A stretch of DNA of 64,000 nucleotides, from NCBI GenBank assembly GCA_030068525.1, contig JASJOS010000020.1, positions 1-64,000 of the forward strand, given 5' to 3'. Numbering within the stretch: the stretch's first letter is position 1; each line of letters begins with the position of its first letter. Below the pieces are notes generated by a model. It was not told the origin of the DNA and ran no database searches. It worked only from the letters and a program-made list of their open reading frames with translations. Position numbers and translations under genes: made by a program. This stretch comes from Xanthocytophaga flava (GTDB lineage Bacteria > Bacteroidota > Bacteroidia > Cytophagales > 172606-1). This document shows, in pieces, positions 43,052 through 51,642 of this stretch.

Positions 43052-43285
43052 TTATGTAACAGCCAGAGGATTGTTTATCGCTGCATATAGCGAGTTTAGT
43101 AGAAGTGAATCCTGAGTAAGAGAAAAATGAGTAGAAGTGTTTAAGATTGATTGGCTAATAACTAATGAGACAATAGATAATACACTGAGACTATTCTCAG
43201 TATGAATGAGCAGCAAACAATCTGGATTGGACAGATCAAGGCTTTTTCCTGTAAAAAAAGCCTTGTGGTTAACAAGACCCCGCAT
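43052..43285 (-). CDS. Doubtful 77-residue ORF before the epimerase gene
   Basis: MRGLVNHKAFFTGKSLDLSN begins the frame, which is Ser/Leu-rich with no motif or signal peptide. It overlaps the hairpin at 43237-43265, which argues against coding. It would be the first gene transcribed from the operator-bearing region toward the epimerase. I cannot decide whether it is expressed. Confidence 0.22.
   Translation of the reverse strand: MRGLVNHKAFFTGKSLDLSNPDCLLLIHTENSLSVLSIVSLVISQSILNTSTHFSLTQDSLLLNSLYAAINNPLAVT
43237..43265. repeat. 11-bp perfect inverted repeat
   Basis: CAAGGCTTTTT (43237-43247) pairs with AAAAAGCCTTG (43255-43265), with a 7-nt loop. It lacks the outer T tail of a terminator. 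Confidence 0.55.
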
Positions 43286-43329
43286 ATGATATGTGAATAA
43301 AAGTAAATAAAAGTGAATTTAATTGTATG

Positions 43330-43418
43330 GTTTAACTTTTTGGTTAACCAAGGCTAACAATAAGGTTTGGTATACTTTCAAAGTCTAATTAATCTTTGTT
43401 AACTTTTTAGTTTAACCA
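43330..43418. repeat. Two imperfect 21-bp direct repeats
   Basis: 43330-43350 and 43398-43418 share the pattern G-TTAACTTTTT-GTT-AACCA with small indels. Each is partly palindromic (GGTTTAAC/GTTAACC). They are 68 bp apart and lie just downstream of the TetR gene's stop. They probably bind a regulator. Confidence 0.45.
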
Positions 43419-43428
43419 GATGATTAAA
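43411..43428. promoter_or_regulatory. Operator match TTTAACCA-N2-TGATTAAA
   Basis: It differs by one base from the TTTAATCA-N2-TGATTAAA dyad found at the RND operon. It sits 16 bp after the TetR stop at 43445, upstream of the epimerase run. Confidence 0.4.
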
Positions 43429-43444
43429 TGAATTGCAAAAAAAA

Positions 43445-44077
43445 TCAGACTTTGATGGCATTTATAATAAATTCTGTTATTTCTTTCTTTCTTTTTTCCG
43501 CTATCTGACGGAAAGTTTCTTCATCCCAATCATGCATAATCTGAAGCATTGGTTTTGCCATAAAAGGCATAAGAACCAGTCCCATAATATTGATAAACAA
43601 GTCACTTGGATCTATGGGACGGATAGTTCCTTTCTCTATCTCTATTTTAATTTGTTGTCCAAATACATCCATAATGCGTCTGGTCAAACCTGTTTTAAAA
43701 CGCATCTGCCTGGCTGCCAATTCCGGATCACGCGCCATCTCATAAAAAACAAACATAGGAACTGACGCTCCACAACTGTTATGCAGATAATGCTCTGTAT
43801 CAATCTCTACCAACTGTGCAATCTTTTCAAACAGGGACTTATCTGACTCTATTGCATCTAATATCTTTCCGAGAAAATGCTTGGACTCTTCCTCAAATAC
43901 CAGTTCAAATAATTTTTCTTTGCTTCTAAAGTAATAGTGTAATAATGCTTTATTGATACCCGCTTCCTTCGCTATATCATCCATTCGGGTGCCCGTTAGG
44001 CCTTTTTGAATAAAAAGCTTACGAGCGGCTTGTAAAATCTTCTGCTCAGTTGTTAACGTTTCTTCTGTAATCTGCAT
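43445..44077 (-). CDS. TetR/AcrR-family regulator
   Basis: I use the ATG at 44077 (MQITEETLTTEQKILQAARKLF); the longer frame opens with TTG. An N-terminal HTH holds GTRMDDIAKEAGINKALLHYYFRSKEKLF. The C-terminal ligand domain has no recognisable effector signature. It lies on the same strand as the RND operon to its right, separated by about 750 bp. It is a paralogue of the second TetR at 50515, sharing the YYFRSKEKLF motif. Its targets may include the repeat-rich region between it and the epimerase operon. Confidence 0.9.
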   Translation of the reverse strand: MQITEETLTTEQKILQAARKLFIQKGLTGTRMDDIAKEAGINKALLHYYFRSKEKLFELVFEEESKHFLGKILDAIESDKSLFEKIAQLVEIDTEHYLHNSCGASVPMFVFYEMARDPELAARQMRFKTGLTRRIMDVFGQQIKIEIEKGTIRPIDPSDLFINIMGLVLMPFMAKPMLQIMHDWDEETFRQIAEKRKKEITEFIINAIKV

Positions 44078-44259
44078 AGATGTCTGTAGTGATAGTGTAT
44101 TGGTAATCAAAGATACTATTCTTTCAGAAAGTAAAGAACAATTCTAAGGATACAAATCTTTCGTACAATCTATGCATGGTAAGGTGTTGGTGCCATCAAT
44201 AAACAGAAACTGTAATTTCTGCCTATTGTTTGCGATGACGTTTACTTTCAAACAATATT

Positions 44260-44628
44260 TTAATTTCTCTTAATTTTTCTACATACGATAATACGGACAC
44301 TAGTTGCTGATGCCCTATATTGTGTACAGATTCTCAGAAAGAAGTGCCGGTAAAGGTAAAGCAGAATTTGGGTTAATGATTTGTCTTTTCCCAGTTGGCA
44401 AGCTGCTTTAAATGCTTGTGTATATTGGTTAAGAGCTAGTTTACAAATAATGTCTATTTCTAGCTGGGGTCAGAAAAAAACTTCTTTTATTCCTCGTATC
44501 AAGATTTTTTTGATGGCTTCTTCTATCTGTTTGTTATATAATGTAAAGGCCTCAGGAAAGCCATTATTCAAATCTTGTAAATAGTTCTTACAAACCGTTT
44601 TCCATTGATCTAACAGATAGACTTGCAT
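44260..44628 (-). pseudogene. Possible decayed small gene interrupted by one TGA
   Basis: An ATG at 44628 opens a 52-codon frame MQVYLLDQWKTVCKNYLQDL..., ending at TGA 44470-44472. The same frame continues open for about 69 codons (PQLEIDIICKLALNQYTQAF...) to a TAA at 44260-44262. A GGAGG about 12 nt before the ATG supports a real start. One substitution could explain the stop. I do not recognise the product. Alternatively the first 52 codons are a small gene by themselves. Confidence 0.35.
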
Positions 44629-44833
44629 ATTGTATTTTAACCTCCTCAATGCTCATAGAAAAGATTACAATAGTATGGCAAAGATTGTAATCACTTTTGT
44701 CATCAGCTTTAAGGCTGAATTATATTAATTAGGTTGCTCGTATTTTATCTGGTGTTTGATTTCCAAATAGTTTATAGTATTCTTTAAATGCCTGGAGCAT
44801 GACTTAATTGACATCCTCCAGGTGTTGAGTGAA

Positions 44834-47800
44834 TTAGACGTTAGATACAGATGGACTAGCCGGAATAGCTGATTCAGATTCTTTAGAAGAAAGAAATTTT
44901 TCTTTAAAGCGATCTACTCCATAATAAATCATAGGTACCAGATATACTGTAAGTAGCATAGAACTGGTTAATCCACCAATAAGTACCCATGCCAGTGAGT
45001 TCTTCCATTCTGCACCTGCGCCACTGGCAACCGCGATAGGAATCATACCAATTACCATGGCGATAGTTGTCATCAGAATAGGGCGTAAACGTTCTTCTCC
45101 TGCATGTAGAATGGCATCCCGATACGGCGTTCCATTGGCTTTCTGCTGATTGGCAAAGTCTACAATCAAGATCGCATTTTTTACTACCAGACCAATTAAC
45201 ATTAACATACCCAACATAGCGAAAATACTAATATTAGAAGATGAGAGTGCCAAAGCCAGCAATGCACCAATCACAGCTACCGGAATAGAGAATAATACCA
45301 CAAGAGGATAAATGAAACTATCATACAAAAGCACCATGATAAAATATACCAGTAATAAAGCTGCTATCATGGCAATCCCCAACGAACCAAACCCTTCACT
45401 CTGGTTTTTGGCATCACCTCCCCATGTTACGGTTACCTCTGCCGGAAGTGGGTTTTTAGTAAGATCTTCCTGTATCTTCTGAATCAATGTACCTGATCCT
45501 ATACCTAATGTATTGGCAGTTACAGTTACAGATGAACGACGGTTCTTTCTTTCTAGAATGGATGGCCCATTACTTAGTGATACTTTGGCAAATTCTCCTA
45601 AACGAACCGGACGACCTGCCAACGGACTGAAGAAGTTGATGTTCTTTACATCTTCCGGATTTTTACGATCAAAGGCATCCAGCATAATTTGAATTTCATA
45701 GTCTTCGCCGCCATCCCGAAATTTTGAATCATCATTACCTGCAAACGCATTCTGAAGTACAGCACCTACCGTTTGTATATTCAATCCTAGCTTTGCCATC
45801 TTCTCTCGATCAATTTCTACCTGAACTTCCGGATTTCCTGCCTCTACAGATATATTTACGTCATTCGCTCCAGGCATACTACGCAAGTTATTTGCCAGTT
45901 TATTGGCTGCTTCCAGATTGCGTTCTACATTATCACCACTTAAGAAAATCTCAATAGGAGAGGAGCCTGTATTTACCATACCGACAATTGCTGATTTGAA
46001 TTCAATCCCCGCAAACTTCTCCTGTAACTCTTTCCGAACATCTATCATGTATTTCTCTGTACCAATATGGCCTGCCCGTTCGTCAACAGGAATCAATTCT
46101 ACCGTTAACTCTGTACGATTGGTTTCTCCTTGTCCTGTACTATTCATGCCTGTACTAGCTCCACCTACGTTAGCAAAAATGGCCTTGACCTCAGGCTTCT
46201 TGCGCATATATTCTTCAATAGTGCGAGCTGTCAGGTTATTTTGTTCCAACGATGCACTTTTATCCAGTTTCATAGTCAACAGAAATTTACCCTGATCACC
46301 TTGAGCCACAAACTCGCTTCCAATAATACCTAGTCCCATCACCCAGCCTGTTGCAATAAATAATACAAGCAATATTCCTGTAAATGCCAGCTTATGAGAG
46401 ATCACCCAATCCAGACTGCTATGATACCATTTGGTAAGACCTGTCAGGATACCTTCAAACCAAAGTAGAAAGGCTTGGAATGGATTTTTAGGGTCCAAAT
46501 GTTCCAGTTTCCCTAGCATAGAAGTCAACCAGGGTGTAAGCGTAAAGCTGACTAGGAGACTGACCATAGTAGCAAATGCTACTGTTAATGAAAACTGGCG
46601 TAATAAGTCTGCAATTACAGAGTTAACAAGTGTAATTGGAACAAACACTACCACAATCACCAGTGTAATAGCTACCGCAGCGAAACCAATCTCATTGATA
46701 CCGTCAATGGTTGCCTGCCAGCGATTCTTGCCCATTTCCAGGTGGCGTTGAATATTTTCCAGTACCACAATCGAGTCGTCAACTAGGATACCAATTACCA
46801 GAGAAAGTGCCAGTAACGTCATCAGGTTAAGAGAATAACCCATCACAAACATGAATAGGAATGCGGATACTAGTGAAGCAGGAACCGAGACCATAACAAT
46901 AAAAGCATTTCGGAAACTGTGAAGGAAGAGTAACATAACGACCGCCACTAATACAACAGCCAGAATCAAATCGTGTGTTACCGCTTCTACTGATTCTAGT
47001 GTGAAGGTGCTACTGTCATACGCAATAGTGAAGTGCACTTTTTCATTTGCATGTTCTTTTTCAATCAGGGTTAGTTTTTCCTGCATCAAACGACTAATTT
47101 CTACTGCGTTGGCGTCTGACTGCTTTTTAACAAACAATCCAATTCCATTCTGACCATTGTATCGGCTTATACTTTCTGGATCAGCCAGACCATCTGTGAT
47201 TGTTGCCACATCCTTTACACGAATAGGACTACCTTGTGGTGGTGTTGTAATAACCAGATCCCGAATCTGATCTAGCGAAGTAAATTTACCTGCCAGACGT
47301 AAGGTGATATTCTCACTGGCATTTTTTACTTTACCAGTAGGAAAATCCATGTTTGCTTGCCCAATAGCTTGGGTTACTTGTAATAAAGATAGACCATAGT
47401 AGTTCAGTTTATCATCATCTACATTGACACGGATTTGACGCTGATCACCTCCAACCATAGTAATTTCTGCTACCCCTGGAATCTGTTGTAAAACAGGTAA
47501 GTAACGATCTTCAACCTGTTGATAGAATACTTCATTAGGAAGGTTTGACGTAGCAAGTAACTGCATGATAGGTTGATCACTCGGAGATATTTTAGAAAGC
47601 GAAGGTGTTTCCGCATCATCCGGCAAGTCGCTGACCATATTGTTGATCTTACGTTGTGTTTCATCCAGTGCCATATCTATATCTGTCCCTGCCTTAAACT
47701 GAATGATTACGATTGATGCATTTTCCATCGATTTAGAAGTAACATCATCAATATTGTCTAGTCCTGACACTGCATCTTCTATTTTCTTACTAATTTCAGA

Positions 47801-47980
47801 TTCTACTTCTGAAGGAGCTGCACCAGGATACACGGTAGTAATAGTAACTACAGGAACTGAAAACTCAGGCATCAGTTCATAACTGAGCATGTTGTAGGAG
47901 AATAACCCACCCAAGGTTAGTATAGCAAACAATACTATAATAATGGATGGACGTTTGATAAGGGATTCTACAAATTTCAT
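44834..47980 (-). CDS. RND multidrug efflux permease (HAE1/AcrB type)
   Basis: The 1048-residue protein has the RND layout: TM1, a large periplasmic porter loop (about 35-330), TM2-6 with LVIGILVDDSIVVLENIQRHLE carrying the proton-relay Asp pair, a second loop (about 560-860) and TM8-12 with MLIGLVVKNAILIVDFAN. It forms the trimeric inner-membrane pump of a tripartite efflux system driven by proton import. The adaptor and TolC-type genes lie upstream with gaps of 26 and 29 bp, and a TetR gene heads the operon. Confidence 0.95.
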   Translation of the reverse strand: MKFVESLIKRPSIIIVLFAILTLGGLFSYNMLSYELMPEFSVPVVTITTVYPGAAPSEVESEISKKIEDAVSGLDNIDDVTSKSMENASIVIIQFKAGTDIDMALDETQRKINNMVSDLPDDAETPSLSKISPSDQPIMQLLATSNLPNEVFYQQVEDRYLPVLQQIPGVAEITMVGGDQRQIRVNVDDDKLNYYGLSLLQVTQAIGQANMDFPTGKVKNASENITLRLAGKFTSLDQIRDLVITTPPQGSPIRVKDVATITDGLADPESISRYNGQNGIGLFVKKQSDANAVEISRLMQEKLTLIEKEHANEKVHFTIAYDSSTFTLESVEAVTHDLILAVVLVAVVMLLFLHSFRNAFIVMVSVPASLVSAFLFMFVMGYSLNLMTLLALSLVIGILVDDSIVVLENIQRHLEMGKNRWQATIDGINEIGFAAVAITLVIVVVFVPITLVNSVIADLLRQFSLTVAFATMVSLLVSFTLTPWLTSMLGKLEHLDPKNPFQAFLLWFEGILTGLTKWYHSSLDWVISHKLAFTGILLVLFIATGWVMGLGIIGSEFVAQGDQGKFLLTMKLDKSASLEQNNLTARTIEEYMRKKPEVKAIFANVGGASTGMNSTGQGETNRTELTVELIPVDERAGHIGTEKYMIDVRKELQEKFAGIEFKSAIVGMVNTGSSPIEIFLSGDNVERNLEAANKLANNLRSMPGANDVNISVEAGNPEVQVEIDREKMAKLGLNIQTVGAVLQNAFAGNDDSKFRDGGEDYEIQIMLDAFDRKNPEDVKNINFFSPLAGRPVRLGEFAKVSLSNGPSILERKNRRSSVTVTANTLGIGSGTLIQKIQEDLTKNPLPAEVTVTWGGDAKNQSEGFGSLGIAMIAALLLVYFIMVLLYDSFIYPLVVLFSIPVAVIGALLALALSSSNISIFAMLGMLMLIGLVVKNAILIVDFANQQKANGTPYRDAILHAGEERLRPILMTTIAMVIGMIPIAVASGAGAEWKNSLAWVLIGGLTSSMLLTVYLVPMIYYGVDRFKEKFLSSKESESAIPASPSVSNV

Positions 47981-48006
47981 AGTGTTGCTTTTTGAAGCGG
48001 AAAAAA

Positions 48007-49056
48007 TTATTGAGCTATAACAGGTACTCCATTACGAAGATTGATCTGACCGCTGGTAACTACTTGTTCCCCTTCTTTCAAACCTTTGGTAATCTCAAAA
48101 TACTCATTGGTAGTGGCACCAATTTCAATAGAACGTAATACTGCCTTTCCATTTTCAACCACATACAATTGTGGTTTCTTTGCCGATCCTACAATTGCCT
48201 GGCGAGGAACCGCTAGTGCCTGTGCTTTACGTTTATCAGCATTGGATATAGTACCATACATTCCTGCTTTCAATGGGTTCTGATCAGAATTGGGAACAAT
48301 GATTTCTACCGGGTAATTATGTGCAGCATCTCCTTCTGCTCCAATCATAGTAATACGTCCTTTGAATTCAGCAGCTGGATATACTTCTGTGTTTACAGAG
48401 ATTGTTTGGCCTATGTGAAACTGATTAACTGCATTTTCTGGAATATTTACTACCAGTTTTAACTGAGATATATCTACCAGTGTAGCGATAGGGCTTCCCA
48501 CCGATACTACAGAGCCTTTTTCTACTGTTTTGGAAGTAATAATACCTGCAAAAGGAGCTGTAATGGTTGTGTTATCAAGCTGTTTCTTTAATTGTTTGAT
48601 CTGAGCTTGTGTGGAACGAATACTTAATTGCGTTCTTTCCAGATTAATAGCAGGAACAGCATCTCCCTTTACCAATACTTCATAACGTTTCAAGTCATTC
48701 TGATATCCTTCCAGACTTACTTGAGCTCCTTCTAGCTGGTAGCGTAACTGAGCATCATCCAGTTTGGCAATTAGTTGTCCCGTACGTACTGTCTGCCCTT
48801 CTTCAATCGGCAACTGCAGTACTTCTCCTCCTGCCTGTGGGCGAATTTCTATTTTGCGGTTTGGAGAAAATGTGCCTAAAAACTGTGCTTCTTCTGTTAG
48901 ATTCTGTAGTTGAGCTTTTACAGTTTTCACCCCTACCTTCAGGTTAGGATCTGGGCGATATACTTTGTCTGCAACGGCTTCCTTATTGTTTACCAGTTTC
49001 CATGCAGTGAGACCTAAAAGAGCAATAATAGCTATACTTGTGATAATGCGTTTCAT
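48007..49056 (-). CDS. RND efflux periplasmic adaptor (MFP)
   Basis: The 349-residue product has an N-terminal membrane segment, a hairpin helix (LEGYQNDLKRYEVLVKGDAVPAINL), two lipoyl-like half domains (EIRPQAGGEVLQLPIEEGQTVRTGQLIAKLDD and ITAPFAGIITSKTVEKGSVVSVG) and the beta-barrel and membrane-proximal domain. This is the HlyD/AcrA pattern. It joins the pump to the outer-membrane TolC-like channel encoded just upstream. Confidence 0.94.
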   Translation of the reverse strand: MKRIITSIAIIALLGLTAWKLVNNKEAVADKVYRPDPNLKVGVKTVKAQLQNLTEEAQFLGTFSPNRKIEIRPQAGGEVLQLPIEEGQTVRTGQLIAKLDDAQLRYQLEGAQVSLEGYQNDLKRYEVLVKGDAVPAINLERTQLSIRSTQAQIKQLKKQLDNTTITAPFAGIITSKTVEKGSVVSVGSPIATLVDISQLKLVVNIPENAVNQFHIGQTISVNTEVYPAAEFKGRITMIGAEGDAAHNYPVEIIVPNSDQNPLKAGMYGTISNADKRKAQALAVPRQAIVGSAKKPQLYVVENGKAVLRSIEIGATTNEYFEITKGLKEGEQVVTSGQINLRNGVPVIAQ

Positions 49057-49085
49057 ATATTGTTGTTTTGTATGTTTGAGTAGAA

Positions 49086-50405
49086 TTATTTGGCAATAAG
49101 ATTTCCGGATGCTTTTTTCCAGTCTAGCTCTGCTGATCGTAGGTTGAGTAGTGCATTCAAGTAGTTGTTTTGAGCTTCCCGAAGAGAATTTTCTGCCTGG
49201 ATGACATCTGTGAGAGAACTGGTACCTTCTTTAAACTGAAGTTGAGACTGAGTATATACTTTGTCTGCCAGTGTTACTTGTTCGCGACTGGATGCAAGAT
49301 TCTGCTGCTCTACCAGAAACTTATTCTGGGCATTTCTCATTTCCATCGAAATAGATTCACGCGCTTGTTGCATTTGCAGATTTAGTGTATTATTCTCTGC
49401 ACGCTGACTGCTGATTTTTGCTCGTCTGGCAGATCCATCATATATATTCCAGTTCAGTTGGAGGCCTACCCAATAGCCTGGTACATGTTTGAATACTCCA
49501 TCTTCGCCCCCTTGTCCGTAAAAAGTAGAATTAGCTACTCCATAGGCTGATAAAGTAGGAATAAAGCCTGCTTTGGTATTACGTTGATTAAGTTCATTTA
49601 ATGCTTTCTGGCGATCCAGTAAAAGAAGGTCTGTACGATTTACAGTTTCCTGTTGTAGCAAAGCTTGCTCAATAGCTTGTTCGTCAATAGCTATCTGAAC
49701 TTTTAATGAGTCAGTTTGTGGTGTACCTGTCAGGAATTTGAGCATGTTGATAAGTTGCTCTTCTGATGCCTGCAGTGATTGTAACTGAGTTTTGGTTTGT
49801 GTATGAGTAATACGCAGACGATCTACATCAATACCTTGTGAGAGTTGGTTCTTGTATAGCAAGTCAGTTACCTTGATAAGTTTTTCTGTAGAAGCCAAGT
49901 TGCTGCGTAAAAAAACAATTTGCTGCGTAACACTTTGCAAATTGTAATAGGTTACTGATACATTGTAAGCAACATCTTCTTTAGTTTTAGTAGTTTGGAG
50001 TTTGGAAAGATCCAGACTTAAGTTAGCTGCTTTAAGTCCTATACCAATAGATGGATTGAAGATTGCCTGACTTACTTGCAAGGAAGTCGATAAATTATAG
50101 GGCAATCCAAATGCTAATGTTGTGTATGTTCCATCTGGACCTCCGAATGCTGAAGCAGGGACTACCTGTCCCGGAATTTTTATGTAGCGTTTGTAATCTC
50201 CGCTTACATTCACCTGAGGCCGCGCACCTGCTTTTACAGATTTGATCTGTGCTGCTGTTTGTTGTTCACTTATCTGAGAAATCTGTACGTTCTGATTACT
50301 TTGAAGTGCTTTATCTATTAATTGATTAAGCGTGAGTTCCTGAGCATAGATGACTCCTCCCGATAAACCCAGAATAAAAAATAAAAACCAACGTGAAAAT
50401 TGCAT
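49086..50405 (-). CDS. TolC-family outer membrane efflux protein
   Basis: A signal peptide (MQFSRWFLFFILGLSGGVIYAQ) leads two OEP repeats with long coiled-coil helices (QISEQQTAAQIKSVKAGARP and ISSQRAENNTLNLQMQQARES), the trimer-forming TolC pattern. Conserved LTLNQLIDKALQSNQNVQ starts the first repeat. Two copies of the operator dyad (50422-50439 and 50448-50465) lie just upstream. It is cotranscribed with the adaptor and pump, and the TetR gene lies 110 bp upstream. Confidence 0.94.
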   Translation of the reverse strand: MQFSRWFLFFILGLSGGVIYAQELTLNQLIDKALQSNQNVQISQISEQQTAAQIKSVKAGARPQVNVSGDYKRYIKIPGQVVPASAFGGPDGTYTTLAFGLPYNLSTSLQVSQAIFNPSIGIGLKAANLSLDLSKLQTTKTKEDVAYNVSVTYYNLQSVTQQIVFLRSNLASTEKLIKVTDLLYKNQLSQGIDVDRLRITHTQTKTQLQSLQASEEQLINMLKFLTGTPQTDSLKVQIAIDEQAIEQALLQQETVNRTDLLLLDRQKALNELNQRNTKAGFIPTLSAYGVANSTFYGQGGEDGVFKHVPGYWVGLQLNWNIYDGSARRAKISSQRAENNTLNLQMQQARESISMEMRNAQNKFLVEQQNLASSREQVTLADKVYTQSQLQFKEGTSSLTDVIQAENSLREAQNNYLNALLNLRSAELDWKKASGNLIAK

Positions 50406-50421
50406 GGTTAGATTGATTTTG

Positions 50422-50465
50422 TTTAATACTTTGATTTAATGAACTGGTTTAATCATTTGATTAAA
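50422..50465. promoter_or_regulatory. Tandem TetR-type operators before the tolC-like gene
   Basis: TTTAATCATTTGATTAAA (50448-50465) is a TTTAATCA-N2-TGATTAAA dyad. A degenerate copy, TTTAATACTTTGATTTAA, lies at 50422-50439. They are 26 bp apart, start to start. They probably bind the TetR encoded just upstream. Confidence 0.6.
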
Positions 50466-50514
50466 TCGGTGGTAAAAAAATGAGTCATGTTATATGACTC
50501 ACTGCAAAATAGGT

Positions 50515-51120
50515 CTAGATAAATAAATAGGATATAATCATGTCGCAAATGAGTTTCTTGTGTTTGTCAGCAAACGCATAATATTCTTCTTCGCTTACCT
50601 GCCACATGTGCATATGCATTGCCTTACATTGAAAAATAAACTGTGTATTGGCAATAATCATAAGAAATATGCTTTTGACATCTACATTACGTACTTCCTT
50701 ACGTGCTATCGCATCTCTTAATTGTTCTTCAAATATGCCATGAACGAGATGTTTGGCGATTGGAATTGCTTCCATTACTCTTTCCGGGTTTCTATGAATT
50801 TCATTCAAAATAAATAGTGATAGATCCGGATTGTTTTTGAACATGTTAAAGTCATGATCAATAATCTCTGCTATTTTTTCTTTTAGTTCCAGAGGTTTGG
50901 TAAGTATATCCTGCATTCCCTGGAAAAATAACTGGCACATATCAGAGAATACAGAGCAAAATAACTTTTCTTTACTCCGAAAGTAATAATTCATCAACGC
51001 ACTATTTACTCCTGCTTCTTTGGCTATATCTCGCGTTGTTGTGCCATCAAACCCTTTCTCAAGGAATACTTTTTGTGCTGCGTCCTTAATCCGTTCTTCC
51101 GCTGTGGCTGTCTCTTTCAT
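50515..51120 (-). CDS. TetR/AcrR-family repressor of the efflux operon
   Basis: The start is ATG at 51120 (MKETATAEERIKD). The longer frame (MFHQLIKT) reads through an operator and is rejected. An N-terminal HTH holds FDGTTTRDIAKEAGVNSALMNYYFRSKEKLF; the C-terminal region is a divergent ligand-binding domain. It lies 110 bp upstream of the tolC-like gene on the same strand. One operator copy overlaps its 5' leader and a 46-bp palindrome lies 55 bp upstream, so it probably autoregulates and controls the pump. Confidence 0.92.
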   Translation of the reverse strand: MKETATAEERIKDAAQKVFLEKGFDGTTTRDIAKEAGVNSALMNYYFRSKEKLFCSVFSDMCQLFFQGMQDILTKPLELKEKIAEIIDHDFNMFKNNPDLSLFILNEIHRNPERVMEAIPIAKHLVHGIFEEQLRDAIARKEVRNVDVKSIFLMIIANTQFIFQCKAMHMHMWQVSEEEYYAFADKHKKLICDMIISYLFI

Positions 51121-51123
51121 AGT

Positions 51124-51141
51124 TTTAATCAATTGATGAAA
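51124..51141. promoter_or_regulatory. Operator copy at the TetR start
   Basis: TTTAATCAATTGATGAAA is the dyad with one mismatch. It lies 3 bp upstream of the tetR ATG, suitable for autorepression. Confidence 0.55.
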
Positions 51142-51175
51142 CAAATGTAAAAGTGTTTTTTGGTTTAAGCAAAAG

Positions 51176-51221
51176 TATTAATCAAATAATTTAATCAATT
51201 GATTAAATTATTTGATTAATA
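51176..51221. promoter_or_regulatory. Perfect 46-bp palindrome containing the operator core
   Basis: Each half is 23 bp and the dyad axis lies between 51198 and 51199. The core TTTAATCAATTGATTAAA (51190-51207) equals the operator seen at the tetR and tolC-like starts. The outer arms add TTAATCA and TGATTAA copies. It may allow several repressor dimers to bind side by side, upstream of the TetR gene. Confidence 0.65.
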
Positions 51222-51243
51222 TAATATCTCCTTGTTTTTATGC

Positions 51244-51288
51244 AGTTTCAGATTGTACAGATGACTGTCATCTGTACAATCTGAAACT
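51244..51288. repeat. Perfect 21-bp stem hairpin
   Basis: 51244-51264 pairs exactly with 51268-51288, with a CTG loop. There is no T tail on either side. Its function is unknown; it could be a terminator-like or mRNA-end structure, or a dispersed repeat. Confidence 0.6.
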
Positions 51289-51594
51289 TATTAACAAATA
51301 GTGAGCCTTATTGATTGAGCAAGCTGATAGGATTAATAGTTTTGAGTTTTGATTTGATATTCCCTAGGAATAGATATCACTAAGAATACCCCTTAGATAC
51401 TGTATAGGCCTGAAGTAGAGATGAAACTTGGGAGTAGTTAAAAAAGAAGTGTCTTTCAGTAAGCTTTCTTTTGTTGTATAGGCTGAACTTTACTTTTCTG
51501 AATAGTAGATGGTATCGTATAAAGTTCTAAATAGTTAATGTAACTGAAATATATATTGAGATCTCAATTAGCATAGGGGAGATTCATAAAATAA

Positions 51595-51639
51595 ACTATG
51601 CGCTTTATGGATAGTTTCTTAACTCACAAAGCGCATAGT
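51595..51639 (-). terminator. Terminator of the molybdopterin hydroxylase operon
   Basis: On the minus strand ACTATGCGCTTT and AAAGCGCATAGT pair perfectly (51595-51606 with 51628-51639) just after the stop, followed by TTTATTTTAT. The loop is 21 nt. Confidence 0.75.
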
Positions 51640-51642
51640 GTT

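Larger units (their letters stand above)
42962..43444. other. 483-bp intergenic region with repeats upstream of the sugar-transfer run
   Basis: It contains a 77-codon minus-strand frame of uncertain status (43052-43285), a perfect 11-bp hairpin (43237-43265), two imperfect 21-bp direct repeats (43330-43350 and 43398-43418) and a TetR-type operator match (43411-43428). It separates the TetR gene at 43445 from the epimerase gene and is probably the promoter region of the latter. Confidence 0.55.
51121..51642. other. 522-bp intergenic region between the TetR and molybdopterin genes
   Basis: No gene is present. It holds the operator at 51124-51141, the 46-bp palindrome 51176-51221, a 45-nt perfect hairpin 51244-51288 and the terminator 51595-51639. 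Other parts show nothing I can assign. Confidence 0.6.

Noticed and set aside
44381-44584. 67-codon plus-strand frame in the gap between TetR and the RND pump
   Set aside because: It is antisense to the more convincing interrupted frame at 44260-44628 and lacks a ribosome-binding site.
51176-51288. Two large palindromes as ends of an insertion sequence or integron
   Set aside because: They differ in sequence, no transposase or integrase lies between or beside them, and the first contains the TetR operator core.
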